The position numbers were made by a program, and so were the translations under genes. The notes beneath the pieces were generated by a model that saw only the letters and a list, made by a program, of their open reading frames with translations, was not told the DNA's origin and searched no databases. A stretch of DNA of 64,000 nt, taken from NCBI RefSeq assembly GCF_916618745.1, contig NZ_OU745373.1, positions 372,001 through 436,000 of the forward strand, given 5' to 3'. Of the stretch, positions 44,400 to 52,959 are shown piece after piece; positions within the stretch are counted from its first letter, which is position 1, and each line of letters opens with the position of its first letter. The DNA comes from Cardiobacterium sp. Marseille-Q4385. GTDB taxonomy: Bacteria > Pseudomonadota > Gammaproteobacteria > Cardiobacteriales > Cardiobacteriaceae.

Positions 44400-45641
44400 C
44401 TAACCGAAGCGGGCCAGCCGGTAGGGGGTGAGGTCAAGGGCCGGGGTTTCGTCGTGGTACAGCGCGCTGACGAGTTCGGCGGTCAGGGCCGCCTGGGTCA
44501 GGCCAAGATGCTGGTGGCCGAAGGCGAGTAGCAGGCGATCTTGGCGGTCAATGACCGGCAGGCTGTCCGCTGTGGTTGGGCGGCAGCCCATCCACGGGGC
44601 GGCGTCGCGGTCATCGAGCGGGCGGCGCAGCAGTTTGTTGGCTAAAGGCAGCAGGTTGTGGGCGCGTGCCATGTTGGCCGGGGCGTTGAGTCCGGCGTAT
44701 TCGACGGTGCCCGCGAGGCGCAGGCCGTGCTCCATCGGGGTCATGACGAAGCTGTGGTCGATGCTTGATATGGGGCGGCGCAGGCGGGTGTGTTCGTGCG
44801 GCAGCATGAGGTGGTAGCCGCGTTCGGTGTCGAGGGCGATTTTGCCCGCGCCGAGTTGCTGGATAAAGGGTTTGCTGTAGGCGCCGGTGCAGAGGATGAG
44901 GGTGGCGCCGTGGTGGGTGTTGCCGTTGTCGTCGTGCAGGGTGTAGCCGTCTTCTGTGCGGATGATGTGGCGGATGCGGCAGTGTTCGCGGATGTCGCCC
45001 CCGGCGGCGCGCAGGGCGTCAGCCAGTGTCCGGCCGATGGCGGCGAGGTCGCTGATGTGGGCGGATTCGGGGTAGTAGAGGCCGCCTTGCTGGTCTTCTG
45101 CCAGTGCAGGTTCGTAGTCAGGCAGCGCTGCGCGCGGGATGTGTTCGCAGGCCAGGCCGAGGGCACGGTTTTTGGCGGCCTGGTCGGCCAGTCCAGCGGC
45201 GGTTTTAGCGCGACTGGCGATGTGCAGGATGCCGTCACGGTGGATGTATTGCCGGAGGGGCACGCGCGCGGCGAGGCGTTCCCAGGCGTCCACGCTATCG
45301 CGGTTGAGGTTGTATAGGGCGCGGTGGATGTGCTGGTAGCGCGCGGGGGTCATGTTGGCGATCATGCGGCAGCCAAAGGGGATGAGGCGTGGCAGGTAGC
45401 GCCAGTCGATGCGCAGCGGGCCGAGCGGATTGAGCAGGATGGCAGGCAGGCGCGCGAGGGTGGCCAGGTTGGCGACGGGGTAGTTGTATTCGGCGGCGAG
45501 GTGTCCGGCGTTGCCGCTGGATGCGCCGCCGAGGATGGTGTCGGCATCGATAAGGGTGGTGGCAACGCCGCGTTGTTGCAGGTTGTAAGCGGTGGTGAGG
45601 CCGATTATGCCGCCGCCGAGGATGAGGGTGGGGTGGGTCAT
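44400..45641 (-). CDS. FAD-dependent D-amino acid dehydrogenase-like oxidoreductase
   Basis: The 413-aa flavoprotein has the FAD site GGGIIG (residues 9-14) and the DAO-family end GCRPTTADSLPVIDRQ followed by GHQHLGLTQA. It resembles DadA, which oxidises D-amino acids to imino or keto acids at the membrane and passes electrons to quinone. The reductase gene upstream acts on cyclic imines, so D-proline, hydroxyproline or pipecolate-like substrates are plausible. The exact substrate is not readable from sequence. Confidence 0.85.
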   Translation of the reverse strand: MTHPTLILGGGIIGLTTAYNLQQRGVATTLIDADTILGGASSGNAGHLAAEYNYPVANLATLARLPAILLNPLGPLRIDWRYLPRLIPFGCRMIANMTPARYQHIHRALYNLNRDSVDAWERLAARVPLRQYIHRDGILHIASRAKTAAGLADQAAKNRALGLACEHIPRAALPDYEPALAEDQQGGLYYPESAHISDLAAIGRTLADALRAAGGDIREHCRIRHIIRTEDGYTLHDDNGNTHHGATLILCTGAYSKPFIQQLGAGKIALDTERGYHLMLPHEHTRLRRPISSIDHSFVMTPMEHGLRLAGTVEYAGLNAPANMARAHNLLPLANKLLRRPLDDRDAAPWMGCRPTTADSLPVIDRQDRLLLAFGHQHLGLTQAALTAELVSALYHDETPALDLTPYRLARFG

Positions 45642-45694
45642 GGCGGTATCCTGGGGTTAGCTGGGGTAAGGCGTGGTTATCTCGCTTGGCAGGC

Positions 45695-46726
45695 TTAGTG
45701 CAGTTCTATGTCCAGTTCGCCTTTTTCCATGCGCCGCAGTTTGGCGAGGTTGTCCGCGCTGATGGGGATGCCCTGGGTAGCAGCGGCAGCACGGGCGGCA
45801 TAGCGGCGTTGGGATGGCAGGCGTGCGCCCTGGTCACGGATGGCATCCAGCAGGACACGGGTGTGGATTTCGTGATCTGCCGCACCAAAGGCGGTGGGGT
45901 CGATGGCAATGATGAGTTCGCCGTGACGCGGGGCGAGGCCGCGTCCACCGTCGGCTTCGCTGCTTTCACTGCTGAGCAGGTCGCCTATCCAGACGGCGGC
46001 TAGCAGTTCGATCATGGTGGCAATGGCTGAACCTTTGTAGCCGCCGAAGGGCAGTAGTGCCCCGCCGTCGAGGACGGCGGCGGCGTCGTTGCTGGGTTGG
46101 CCGTCGCGGTCGATTCCCCAGCCGTCGGGCAGGGGTTTGTTGTCGAGGCGGTAGAGTTCGATTTCGCCGCGCGCGATGACGGAGGTGGCGAAGTCGAAGA
46201 CGTAGGGGCGGCTGTCACCAGTCGGCCAGGCGAAGGCGAGCGGGTTGGTGCCGAAGAGTTTGCGGATGCCGCCAGCCGGGGCGACGTAGGCGTTGCTGGG
46301 ACACATGGCCAGCGCGCCAAGTCCCTGGTTGGCGAGTGCTTCGACTTCGGGCCAAAGGGCAGCAAGGTGCAGGCAGTTGTTGATGGCAAGGGCGGCGATG
46401 CCGTAACGTCGTGCTTTGGCGGCCAGCAGTGGCAGACCTTGTTCGCTCGCAAGCGGGGCAAATTCGCCGCAAGCGTCGATTTTGGTGATGGGCTTATCGG
46501 CCGGATCGTGGATGACGGGGGCGTTGTTGCCATCCGCCAGTCCAGCGTGGCGGCTTTTGAGGACGCCCGCGAGACGGTAGATGCCGTGCGAGCGGCACTG
46601 GTCGCGTTCGGCTTTGCTCATGGTGTGGGCGATGGCGGCGGCGTGGGCGGCGTTGTAGCCGCCCGCTTGCAGGACACCCGCGAGCAGGGTATGCAGTTCG
46701 TCGTAGGTGAGGTAGGTGTCGGTCAT
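45695..46726 (-). CDS. dpkA: Delta1-piperideine/pyrroline-2-carboxylate reductase-like (Ldh/YiaK family)
   Basis: The 343-aa protein belongs to the malate/lactate dehydrogenase-2 family. ERDQCRSHGIYRL, NCLHLAALWPEVEA, LFGTNPLAFAWP and GGALLPFGGYKGSAI align closely, from memory, with Pseudomonas DpkA, which reduces cyclic imino acids with NADPH. It could turn the imine made by the DadA-like neighbour into L-proline or L-pipecolate; L-proline would then feed PutA. It lies 17 bp after nhaC and 53 bp before the DadA-like gene. Confidence 0.8.
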   Translation of the reverse strand: MTDTYLTYDELHTLLAGVLQAGGYNAAHAAAIAHTMSKAERDQCRSHGIYRLAGVLKSRHAGLADGNNAPVIHDPADKPITKIDACGEFAPLASEQGLPLLAAKARRYGIAALAINNCLHLAALWPEVEALANQGLGALAMCPSNAYVAPAGGIRKLFGTNPLAFAWPTGDSRPYVFDFATSVIARGEIELYRLDNKPLPDGWGIDRDGQPSNDAAAVLDGGALLPFGGYKGSAIATMIELLAAVWIGDLLSSESSEADGGRGLAPRHGELIIAIDPTAFGAADHEIHTRVLLDAIRDQGARLPSQRRYAARAAAATQGIPISADNLAKLRRMEKGELDIELH

Positions 46727-46743
46727 GGCGGTTTCTCCGGTTA

Positions 46744-48213
46744 TCAGACCATATAGTCATCCACGTCGTCGGCGATTTCTTCCATTTCTTCGTCGTCGAT
46801 GGTTTGCGGGCCGCGTGGGTCTTTCGGCACGAACCAGCCGAGAGCGGCGAAGATGAGGCCAACCACCGGCGAGAGCCAGCAGAAGAGGGCAAACGGCGCG
46901 TAGATGAAGGTACTGAGGCCGAGGGTAGTGGTAACGAAGACGCCGCCGTTGTTCCAGGGTATGAGCGGCGAGACGATGGTGCCCCAGTCTTCGATGGTGC
47001 GCGAGAGGATGGCGCGGTCGTAGCCCATTTCGGCGTATTTGCTTTTCATCAGACGGCCGGGCAAGACAAGCGAGGTGTAGATTTCGCCCGCCACCATGCC
47101 GACGGTGAGGACAATCATGGCGGTCGTCGCCACCAGGCTGAAGCGTGATTTGATGAGGACTTTGAGCTTGCCGAGGATGGCGCGGAAGGTGCCGTAGGTT
47201 TCCAGGGCGCCGATGAAGGCCAGCGAGAGCATCATCATGGTGATAACCCAGGTCATGGACATGATGCCGCCCTTGGAAAGCAGTTTGTCCACGTATTCCT
47301 GGCCGGTCTGCGCCTTGTAGCCGTTCATGAGGATGTCGGACACACTGCTGATACTCACACCCTGGTAGCAGATGGCAATGAGCACGGCGAGGAAGATGCC
47401 GGTGCAGAGGGTGCCGGTCACGGAATATTTGCGAAAGCCCATGACAATGACGAACAGCGCCGGCACGAGGGTGATGAAGCCGGTTTTGTAATGCCCCGTG
47501 ATCGCGGTCTGGAACATTTCGCGGGTCTGGTTGGCGACTGCGCCTGCATCCCCCTGGTAGTGGCGGCTGACCAGCGCATAGATGATGATGGTGAGGGCGT
47601 AGGCGACGGTGGTGTTCGGCAGCATGGATTTGATGTGCGACCACACGTCCGTGCCGGCGACGGCTGGGGTGAGGTTGGTGGTATCCGACAGCGGCGACAT
47701 TTTGTCGCCAAAGAACGAGCCGGAACAGATTGCACCGATGGTCCAGTAATTCGGGATGCCGAGGGCGTCACCGATGCCGAGCATGGCGAGCCCGACCGTG
47801 CCGAGCGTACCCCAGGAGGTGCCAGTGGCCAGCGAGACAATGGTGGTCAGAACGCAGGTGGCTGGCAGGAAGATACTTGGGCTGATGATGTCGAGGCCGA
47901 ATTTCAGCACGGTCTGCACGGTGCCGGCAGCGATGGAGGCGGCAATCATCATGCCGACGCAAAGGATGATGATGGTAGTGGGCAGCGCGACTTTCATCAC
48001 GCGGTACATATTCTTTTCCATCTCCGCCCATTTGCGCCCTTTCAGCGCCATGAAAATGCCGGTGATGCAGATACCGATAATCAGCGGGACGTGCGGAGTG
48101 TAATCCTTGAAGATGAAGAACTGCACCATGAGGATGGCGACGCTGATGGACAGCGGCGCGACTTCAAAGCGGAAAGAATAGTCGCTGCGGTTTTTGTATT
48201 GACTGAACAGCAT
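46744..48213 (-). CDS. nhaC: NhaC family Na+/H+ antiporter
   Basis: The 489-aa membrane protein has about 11-12 helices and NhaC motifs: TGTSWGTLGTVGLAMLGIG, FFGDKMSPLSDTTNLTPAVA and SPLIPWNNGGVF. It exchanges Na+ for H+; some relatives are organic-acid/Na+ exchangers. The ATG at 48213 has GGAG upstream; a GTG two codons earlier is not preferred. As first gene of a unit with an imino-acid reductase and a D-amino acid dehydrogenase, it may serve that pathway's ion or substrate balance. Confidence 0.9.
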   Translation of the reverse strand: MLFSQYKNRSDYSFRFEVAPLSISVAILMVQFFIFKDYTPHVPLIIGICITGIFMALKGRKWAEMEKNMYRVMKVALPTTIIILCVGMMIAASIAAGTVQTVLKFGLDIISPSIFLPATCVLTTIVSLATGTSWGTLGTVGLAMLGIGDALGIPNYWTIGAICSGSFFGDKMSPLSDTTNLTPAVAGTDVWSHIKSMLPNTTVAYALTIIIYALVSRHYQGDAGAVANQTREMFQTAITGHYKTGFITLVPALFVIVMGFRKYSVTGTLCTGIFLAVLIAICYQGVSISSVSDILMNGYKAQTGQEYVDKLLSKGGIMSMTWVITMMMLSLAFIGALETYGTFRAILGKLKVLIKSRFSLVATTAMIVLTVGMVAGEIYTSLVLPGRLMKSKYAEMGYDRAILSRTIEDWGTIVSPLIPWNNGGVFVTTTLGLSTFIYAPFALFCWLSPVVGLIFAALGWFVPKDPRGPQTIDDEEMEEIADDVDDYMV

Positions 48214-48454
48214 AAGCACTCCAGGTTGATGTTCACCTGCATACTGCTATAAGTCAGAGTGATAAGCAACAACTAGCAAATAAAAAAACACGGCCTTCCT
48301 CACACAATACACAAAAACACACGACAAACAGCAAGTTCTCACGAAAGATGACGCGTGCTTCCGCTTTTACCACCGATGGCCACCGCTCACGATAAAATTG
48401 CGACCACCAGACGGGACAACCGGGTGTTTCCCGTCAAAAAGCAGAAGTACTCAC

Positions 48455-48600
48455 ATGACCATTACCAGCACTCAGGACTTCAACCGGCACAAACCGCACC
48501 CGTCGTTGAATACCGCAAAGACGAAGCGCTTTGGCCTACCTGCTTGACACCAACAGCACCGCCAAAATGCGGACAATAGATAACCAGCGGGTGCATATCG
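48455..48600 (+). pseudogene. remnant of a Phd/PIN toxin-antitoxin module
   Basis: An ATG at 48455 opens a 30-aa frame starting MTITSTQDFNRH, like the N-terminus of Phd/YefM antitoxins. It runs into a second frame (from TTG 48531) starting AYLLDTN, the N-terminal signature of PIN-domain toxins with its catalytic Asp. Both lose similarity within about 15-30 residues. The stretch 48214-48454 upstream shows no gene. Confidence 0.4.
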
Positions 48601-48730
48601 GCGTAAACGCCCCCGCTGCCAAAACACCACCCTTTGCCCCAACGACATCACGGCTACTATCTACGCCGCCCTGCATACCCCTAACCACCCATGACTCAAA
48701 AAAACAAAACCCTGACCTGACAGCATCCAC

Positions 48731-49288
48731 ATGACAAACGGCAGCCTTGACCGCATCAAACGTATGCCCAGCACGGACCATAACGAACACCCTTCTCCCT
48801 ACCCGCTTGCTGCGCCGCTGCCCGAACAAGACACCCATAACCTGATACTGGACCGCTGCCGCGATATCCCGTTCTATACCGACATGACCCGCATCATGAA
48901 CATCCTCGGCTGGGATGACTGCCGTCACTATTCCTGGTTGGTAAACGACATCGATGGAGACTGGGAAGCGGCGCTGCCTGATCCGTACGCGTGTTCAGGT
49001 GCAGAATTAGCGCGGGTACTGGCAGAACATCCGCACGAACAATACATTTGGGCCGTCTTTTCCGCTTTCGCCTCCGACATTGCCCCGCAGCAAATAGACT
49101 TGCGCACCCTGCCCGACGCGGAAAGCGCTGATTTCTGGCAGGACAACCCCAAGCCGCAGCATCCACAAGCCTTGTTTGAAATCGTCTGCTGGGACAGCAC
49201 ATGTACCCTGTTTATCGGGCTGCCTGATAAATTGGCACGGCGGCTGGTGGCGGCCTTTCCCGATTGCCGCCGCTTGCAAGATCTTTAA
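48731..49288 (+). CDS. hypothetical acidic protein, immunity-like
   Basis: The 185-aa soluble, Asp/Glu- and Trp-rich protein has no recognised domain. Its size, acidity and place beside a SUKH gene and a toxin-tail relic fit an immunity protein, but that is context only. No ribosome site supports the ATG at 48731; internal ATG 48764 is an alternative. Coding character is good through the C-terminus. Confidence 0.6.
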   Translation: MTNGSLDRIKRMPSTDHNEHPSPYPLAAPLPEQDTHNLILDRCRDIPFYTDMTRIMNILGWDDCRHYSWLVNDIDGDWEAALPDPYACSGAELARVLAEHPHEQYIWAVFSAFASDIAPQQIDLRTLPDAESADFWQDNPKPQHPQALFEIVCWDSTCTLFIGLPDKLARRLVAAFPDCRRLQDL

Positions 49289-49318
49289 ATCCCACTTAAC
49301 ACAATCCGTGTTGTAACC

Positions 49319-49489
49319 ATGAACATCACCCAAACCCTAGCCCAAGAACTCGCCGCCACCCCCGCGCAAATCACCGCCGCCGTCGCCCTGCTCGATGACG
49401 GCGCGACTGTGCCCTTCATCGCCCGCTACCGCAAAGAAGCGACGGGCGGACTGGACGACACCCAACCCCTCATCAAATCATCTCCATGA
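49319..49489 (+). pseudogene. truncated duplicate of the tex 5' end
   Basis: Positions 49319-49465 match the first 147 bp of tex (50320-50466) with only three differences. Homology begins at the ATG and stops abruptly after GACGACACCCAA, after which seven unrelated codons lead to TGA. The copy has no ribosome site, unlike the real tex (AAGGA). The predicted 56-aa product would be a fragment of the Tex N-terminal helical domain. Confidence 0.92.
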
Positions 49490-49587
49490 TCAAACAACAC
49501 AAACTCCAGCCACCTGTCGTCAAAAGCGGTAACAACCGCGACATCGTCGCCTGGGCGTATCATCCTGAATCACCCGCGACACCATGA
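49486..49587 (+). pseudogene. 33-aa ORF, probable C-terminal tail of a lost toxin
   Basis: ATG 49486 overlaps the stop of the tex fragment. The ORF ends in TGA overlapping the ATG of the SUKH gene (ATGA). Toxin genes commonly end in such overlap with their immunity gene, so these 33 residues (Lys/Pro/His-rich, no known domain) may be the tail of the cognate toxin, left when the tex 5' fragment replaced its body. Confidence 0.45.
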
Positions 49588-50273
49588 ACGCTCTCCACCA
49601 CATCACCACCCTCTACCAACTTGGCCACACCCGCTGCGGCCTGCCTGAACAGCAAATCGCCGCTGCCGAACAGCGCCTGAACATCCGCTTCCCCGCCGTA
49701 CTGCGCGCTTACCTGCTTGCATTGGGCGGCAGCGAAGCCATCAATCAATCCTGCAACCGCCTGTTGCCGTTGCACAAAATCAACATTACCGACGGCTATC
49801 TGGTACTGATAGAAGAAAACCAGGACGTATGCCGCTGGGGCATCGCCATCGCCGACCTGGCGCAGGACAATCCGCCCGCGCATATCGCGTTCTATACCGC
49901 TGCAAGCGGGGACTACCGCTGGCAGCCCCACCTGCCCGATACCTGCGCCCTGCTGCTGGAATTGGCCTGCATCAACGCCACTATGGGCGGTCTGCCGTAT
50001 TGCGCCAACATCATGAATAAAGAGGTCATTGATGCCGCAGCCGTGCGGTTCATCCAGTACAACCGCACCGAAATCAAAACCTTGCACCAGGACAACCAAC
50101 AGTTTTACAGCGATGACTTCCATGACATCACCCTGCTCTGCTTTGCCGACGACGGCAGCCCAAGCGGCGTATTTATCGGCTCTGCTGACCAAGACCGCTT
50201 CAACACCCTGCTAGAACACTTCGGCTGGGACAACTGGTCGTACACCACCTACGACGACGAAGACGACGAATAA
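49584..50273 (+). CDS. SMI1/KNR4 (SUKH) family immunity-type protein
   Basis: The 229-aa protein has the SUKH pattern: EQQIAAAEQRLNIRFPAVLR near residue 22, LLALGG, then LLPLHKINITDG and LVLIEENQDVCRWGIAI. Such proteins neutralise nuclease or other toxins in polymorphic toxin systems. It is flanked by direct repeats of the tex 5' end (49319-49465 and 50320-50466). The C-terminus is strongly acidic (DDEDDE). Confidence 0.82.
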   Translation: MNALHHITTLYQLGHTRCGLPEQQIAAAEQRLNIRFPAVLRAYLLALGGSEAINQSCNRLLPLHKINITDGYLVLIEENQDVCRWGIAIADLAQDNPPAHIAFYTAASGDYRWQPHLPDTCALLLELACINATMGGLPYCANIMNKEVIDAAAVRFIQYNRTEIKTLHQDNQQFYSDDFHDITLLCFADDGSPSGVFIGSADQDRFNTLLEHFGWDNWSYTTYDDEDDE

Positions 50274-50319
50274 ACCGCCCCATTTTCAGACCACCCATCC
50301 TCATTTAGTAAGGAACCCC

Positions 50320-52569
50320 ATGAACATCACCCAAACCCTCGCCCAAGAACTCGCCGCCACCCCCGCGCAAATCACCGCCGCCGTCGCCCTGCTCGATGAC
50401 GGCGCGACCGTGCCCTTCATCGCCCGCTACCGCAAAGAAGCGACGGGCGGGCTGGACGACACCCAACTGCGCACCCTCGAAGAACGCCTGCACTACCTGC
50501 GCGAACTCGAAGCGCGCAAAGAAACCATCCTCGCCACCATCGACGAACAGGGCAAACTCAGCCCCGAACTGCGCGCCGCGATAGAAGCCGCCGACAACAA
50601 AACCGCGCTCGAAGACCTCTACCTGCCCTACAAACCCAAACGCCGCACCAAAGCACAAATCGCGCGGGAAAACGGCCTGCAACCGCTTGCCGACACCCTC
50701 CTCGCCGAACAGCCTGCCGACATCGAAACCCTCGCCGCCGCCTACCTGAGCGACACCGTCCCCGACAACAAAGCCGCGCTGGACGGCGCTCGCGCCATTC
50801 TCATCGAACAAATCGCGGAAAACGCCGAACTCATCGGTGCCCTGCGCGAAAAACTCTGGAGCGAAGGCGAACTGCACGCCGAGCGCAACCCCGACCAGGC
50901 AGACGAGGGCGAAAAATACCGCGACTACTACGACCACCGCGAACCCATCCGCACCATGCCCAGCCACCGCGCGCTGGCCGTACTGCGCGGCAGGAACGAC
51001 GGCATCCTGCAACTCACCCTCAAATACCGCCCGGACGACGTCCCCACCACCGAAGCCAGCGACTACGAAAAAACCATCGCCGCGCACTACCACATCGGCG
51101 CGCACCGCTGGCTGCTCGACACCGTCCGCCTCGCCTGGCGCGCCAAAATCTACCTCAGCCTCGAACTCGACGCGCTCAACCGCCTCAAAGAAAACGCCGA
51201 CCACGACGCCATCACCGTCTTCGCCGCCAACCTCAAAGACCTGCTTCTCGCCGCCCCCGCCGGCCGCCTCACCACCCTCGGCCTCGACCCCGGCTACCGC
51301 AACGGCGTCAAAAGCGCCGTGGTGGATGACACCGGCAAACTCATCGACACCGCCATCGTTTACCTGCACCAAGAGCAAAACATGCTCGCCACCCTCGCCG
51401 CCCTCATCAAAAAACACCGCGTGCAACTCATCGCCATCGGCAACGGCACCGCCAGCCGAGAAACCGACAAACTCGCCGGCGAACTCATCCGTGCCCTGCC
51501 CGAACCGCGCCCGCACAAAATCGTGGTCAGCGAAGCGGGCGCCTCCATCTACTCCGCCTCCGAACTTGCCGCACGCGAATTTCCCGACCTCGATGTCTCC
51601 CTGCGCGGCGCCGTCTCCATCGCCCGCCGCCTGCAAGACCCGCTCGCCGAACTCGTCAAAATCGACCCCAAATCCATCGGCGTCGGCCAATACCAGCACG
51701 ACGTCAACCAAAACCAACTGGCAAAAAGCCTCGACGCCGTCGTCGAAGACTGCGTGAACGCCGTCGGCGTGGACGTGAACACCGCCTCCGCGCCGCTGCT
51801 CGCCCGCATCTCCGGCCTGAACCAAACGCTCGCGCAAAACATCGTCGCCTACCGCGACGAAAACGGCGCCTTCGACAGCCGCAAAAAACTGCTGAAAGTG
51901 CCGCGCCTCGGCGAAAAAACCTACGAACAAGCCGCCGGCTTCCTGCGCATCCACGGCGGCACAGAACCGCTGGACGAAAGCGCCGTGCACCCCGAAGCCT
52001 ACCCCGTCGTCGCCAAAATGCTCGCCGACCGCCACCTCGCCGCCGCCGACCTCATCGGCAACCGCGAACAAATCGCCAAAATCAAACCCAGTGACTACAC
52101 CACCGAACGTTTCGGCCTGCCGACCATCCTCGACATCCTCACCGAACTCGAAAAACCGGGCCGCGACCCGCGCGGCACCTTCCAGACCGCCACCTTCGCC
52201 GAAGGCGTGCACGAAATCAGCGACCTCAGCCCTGGCATGATCCTCGAAGGCGTCGTCTCCAACGTCGCCAACTTCGGCGCCTTCGTGGACATCGGCGTGC
52301 ACCAGGACGGCCTCGTCCACATCTCGGCACTGGCCAACCGCTACGTCGCCGACCCGCGCGAAATCGTCAAAGCGGGCGACGTCGTCAAAGTCAAAGTGCT
52401 GGAAGTGGATGCCGAACGCAAACGCATCGCCCTCACCATGCGCCTTGACGACGACGCGATCGCAAGCAGCAAAAAAGACCGCCCGCGCGGCGACAAACGC
52501 CCGCCACAGAAACAGGAAAAAATGACCAACACGGCCATGGCGGATGCGTTTGCCAAATTGAAGCGGTAA
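50320..52569 (+). CDS. tex: Tex, S1-domain RNA-binding transcription accessory protein
   Basis: The 749-aa protein has the Tex layout: N-terminal helical region with VPFIARYRKEATGGLDD, a YqgF-like RNase H fold (about 320-450, TLGLDPGYRNGVKSAVV), helix-hairpin-helix segments (about 490-560), and an S1 domain (about 637-708, ending VLEVDAERKRIALTMR). It binds nucleic acid during transcription. AAGGA precedes the ATG. Pieces of its 5' and 3' ends are duplicated around it (49319, 52692, 52907 and 54446). Confidence 0.95.
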   Translation: MNITQTLAQELAATPAQITAAVALLDDGATVPFIARYRKEATGGLDDTQLRTLEERLHYLRELEARKETILATIDEQGKLSPELRAAIEAADNKTALEDLYLPYKPKRRTKAQIARENGLQPLADTLLAEQPADIETLAAAYLSDTVPDNKAALDGARAILIEQIAENAELIGALREKLWSEGELHAERNPDQADEGEKYRDYYDHREPIRTMPSHRALAVLRGRNDGILQLTLKYRPDDVPTTEASDYEKTIAAHYHIGAHRWLLDTVRLAWRAKIYLSLELDALNRLKENADHDAITVFAANLKDLLLAAPAGRLTTLGLDPGYRNGVKSAVVDDTGKLIDTAIVYLHQEQNMLATLAALIKKHRVQLIAIGNGTASRETDKLAGELIRALPEPRPHKIVVSEAGASIYSASELAAREFPDLDVSLRGAVSIARRLQDPLAELVKIDPKSIGVGQYQHDVNQNQLAKSLDAVVEDCVNAVGVDVNTASAPLLARISGLNQTLAQNIVAYRDENGAFDSRKKLLKVPRLGEKTYEQAAGFLRIHGGTEPLDESAVHPEAYPVVAKMLADRHLAAADLIGNREQIAKIKPSDYTTERFGLPTILDILTELEKPGRDPRGTFQTATFAEGVHEISDLSPGMILEGVVSNVANFGAFVDIGVHQDGLVHISALANRYVADPREIVKAGDVVKVKVLEVDAERKRIALTMRLDDDAIASSKKDRPRGDKRPPQKQEKMTNTAMADAFAKLKR

Positions 52570-52614
52570 TTACCGTAAAAAAACAAGCCATTAAAACTTT
52601 CATGTAAACAAAAA

Positions 52615-52668
52615 CCCGATTTTTTTACATATCCGCTGCGACATATCAAAAAAACGGGCTTTTCTTTA
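52615..52668 (+). terminator. hairpin after tex, possible terminator
   Basis: CCCGATTTTTTT and AAAAAAACGGG pair, with ATAT/ATAT continuing the stem, followed by a T-rich stretch. It lies 45 bp after the tex stop. Confidence 0.6.
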
Positions 52669-52691
52669 CATCAAGAGCATGCCGTCACTTA

Positions 52692-52722
52692 GCCGAACAC
52701 AAACGCATCGTCCTCCCCACGC
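52692..52722 (+). pseudogene. degenerate fragment of tex coding sequence
   Basis: GCCGAACACAAACGCATCG and the following bases match tex 52411-52441 (the DAERKRIAL codons) at about 27 of 31 positions. It points to a second, decayed tex 3' portion downstream of the intact gene. Confidence 0.55.
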
Positions 52723-52906
52723 TCTTCAATGACGCCAACAACGACTATAGCTAATCAGCTTATTTTTTCATACGACATTTACGCCAATCTTTCCGCATTT
52801 GCGCAATATTCAGGGAAGATCTGTATGAAGGATTAAGAGCATTGACTATAGCGGCAAAAAAAAGCGCTGCAGATGTAGAATAAAGTACTGAACACTGCAC
52901 AATTAA

Positions 52907-52935
52907 GGATGAATTTGCTAAATTGAGGCAGAAAT
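52907..52935 (+). repeat. second, degenerate copy of the tex 3' end
   Basis: It matches tex 52543-52571 at 23 of 29 positions; translation ends DEFAKLRQK and a TAA that closes the frame, against DAFAKLKR and stop in tex. It lies 24 bp before the start of the AT-rich putAbiC-like gene and forms its left flank. Confidence 0.6.
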
Positions 52936-52959
52936 AAACTTAACATTAGGAGAAGTTGC

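Noticed and set aside
49319..49489. independent small Tex-like protein
   Set aside because: It is a near-identical copy of the tex start, ends abruptly in unrelated codons and has no ribosome site.
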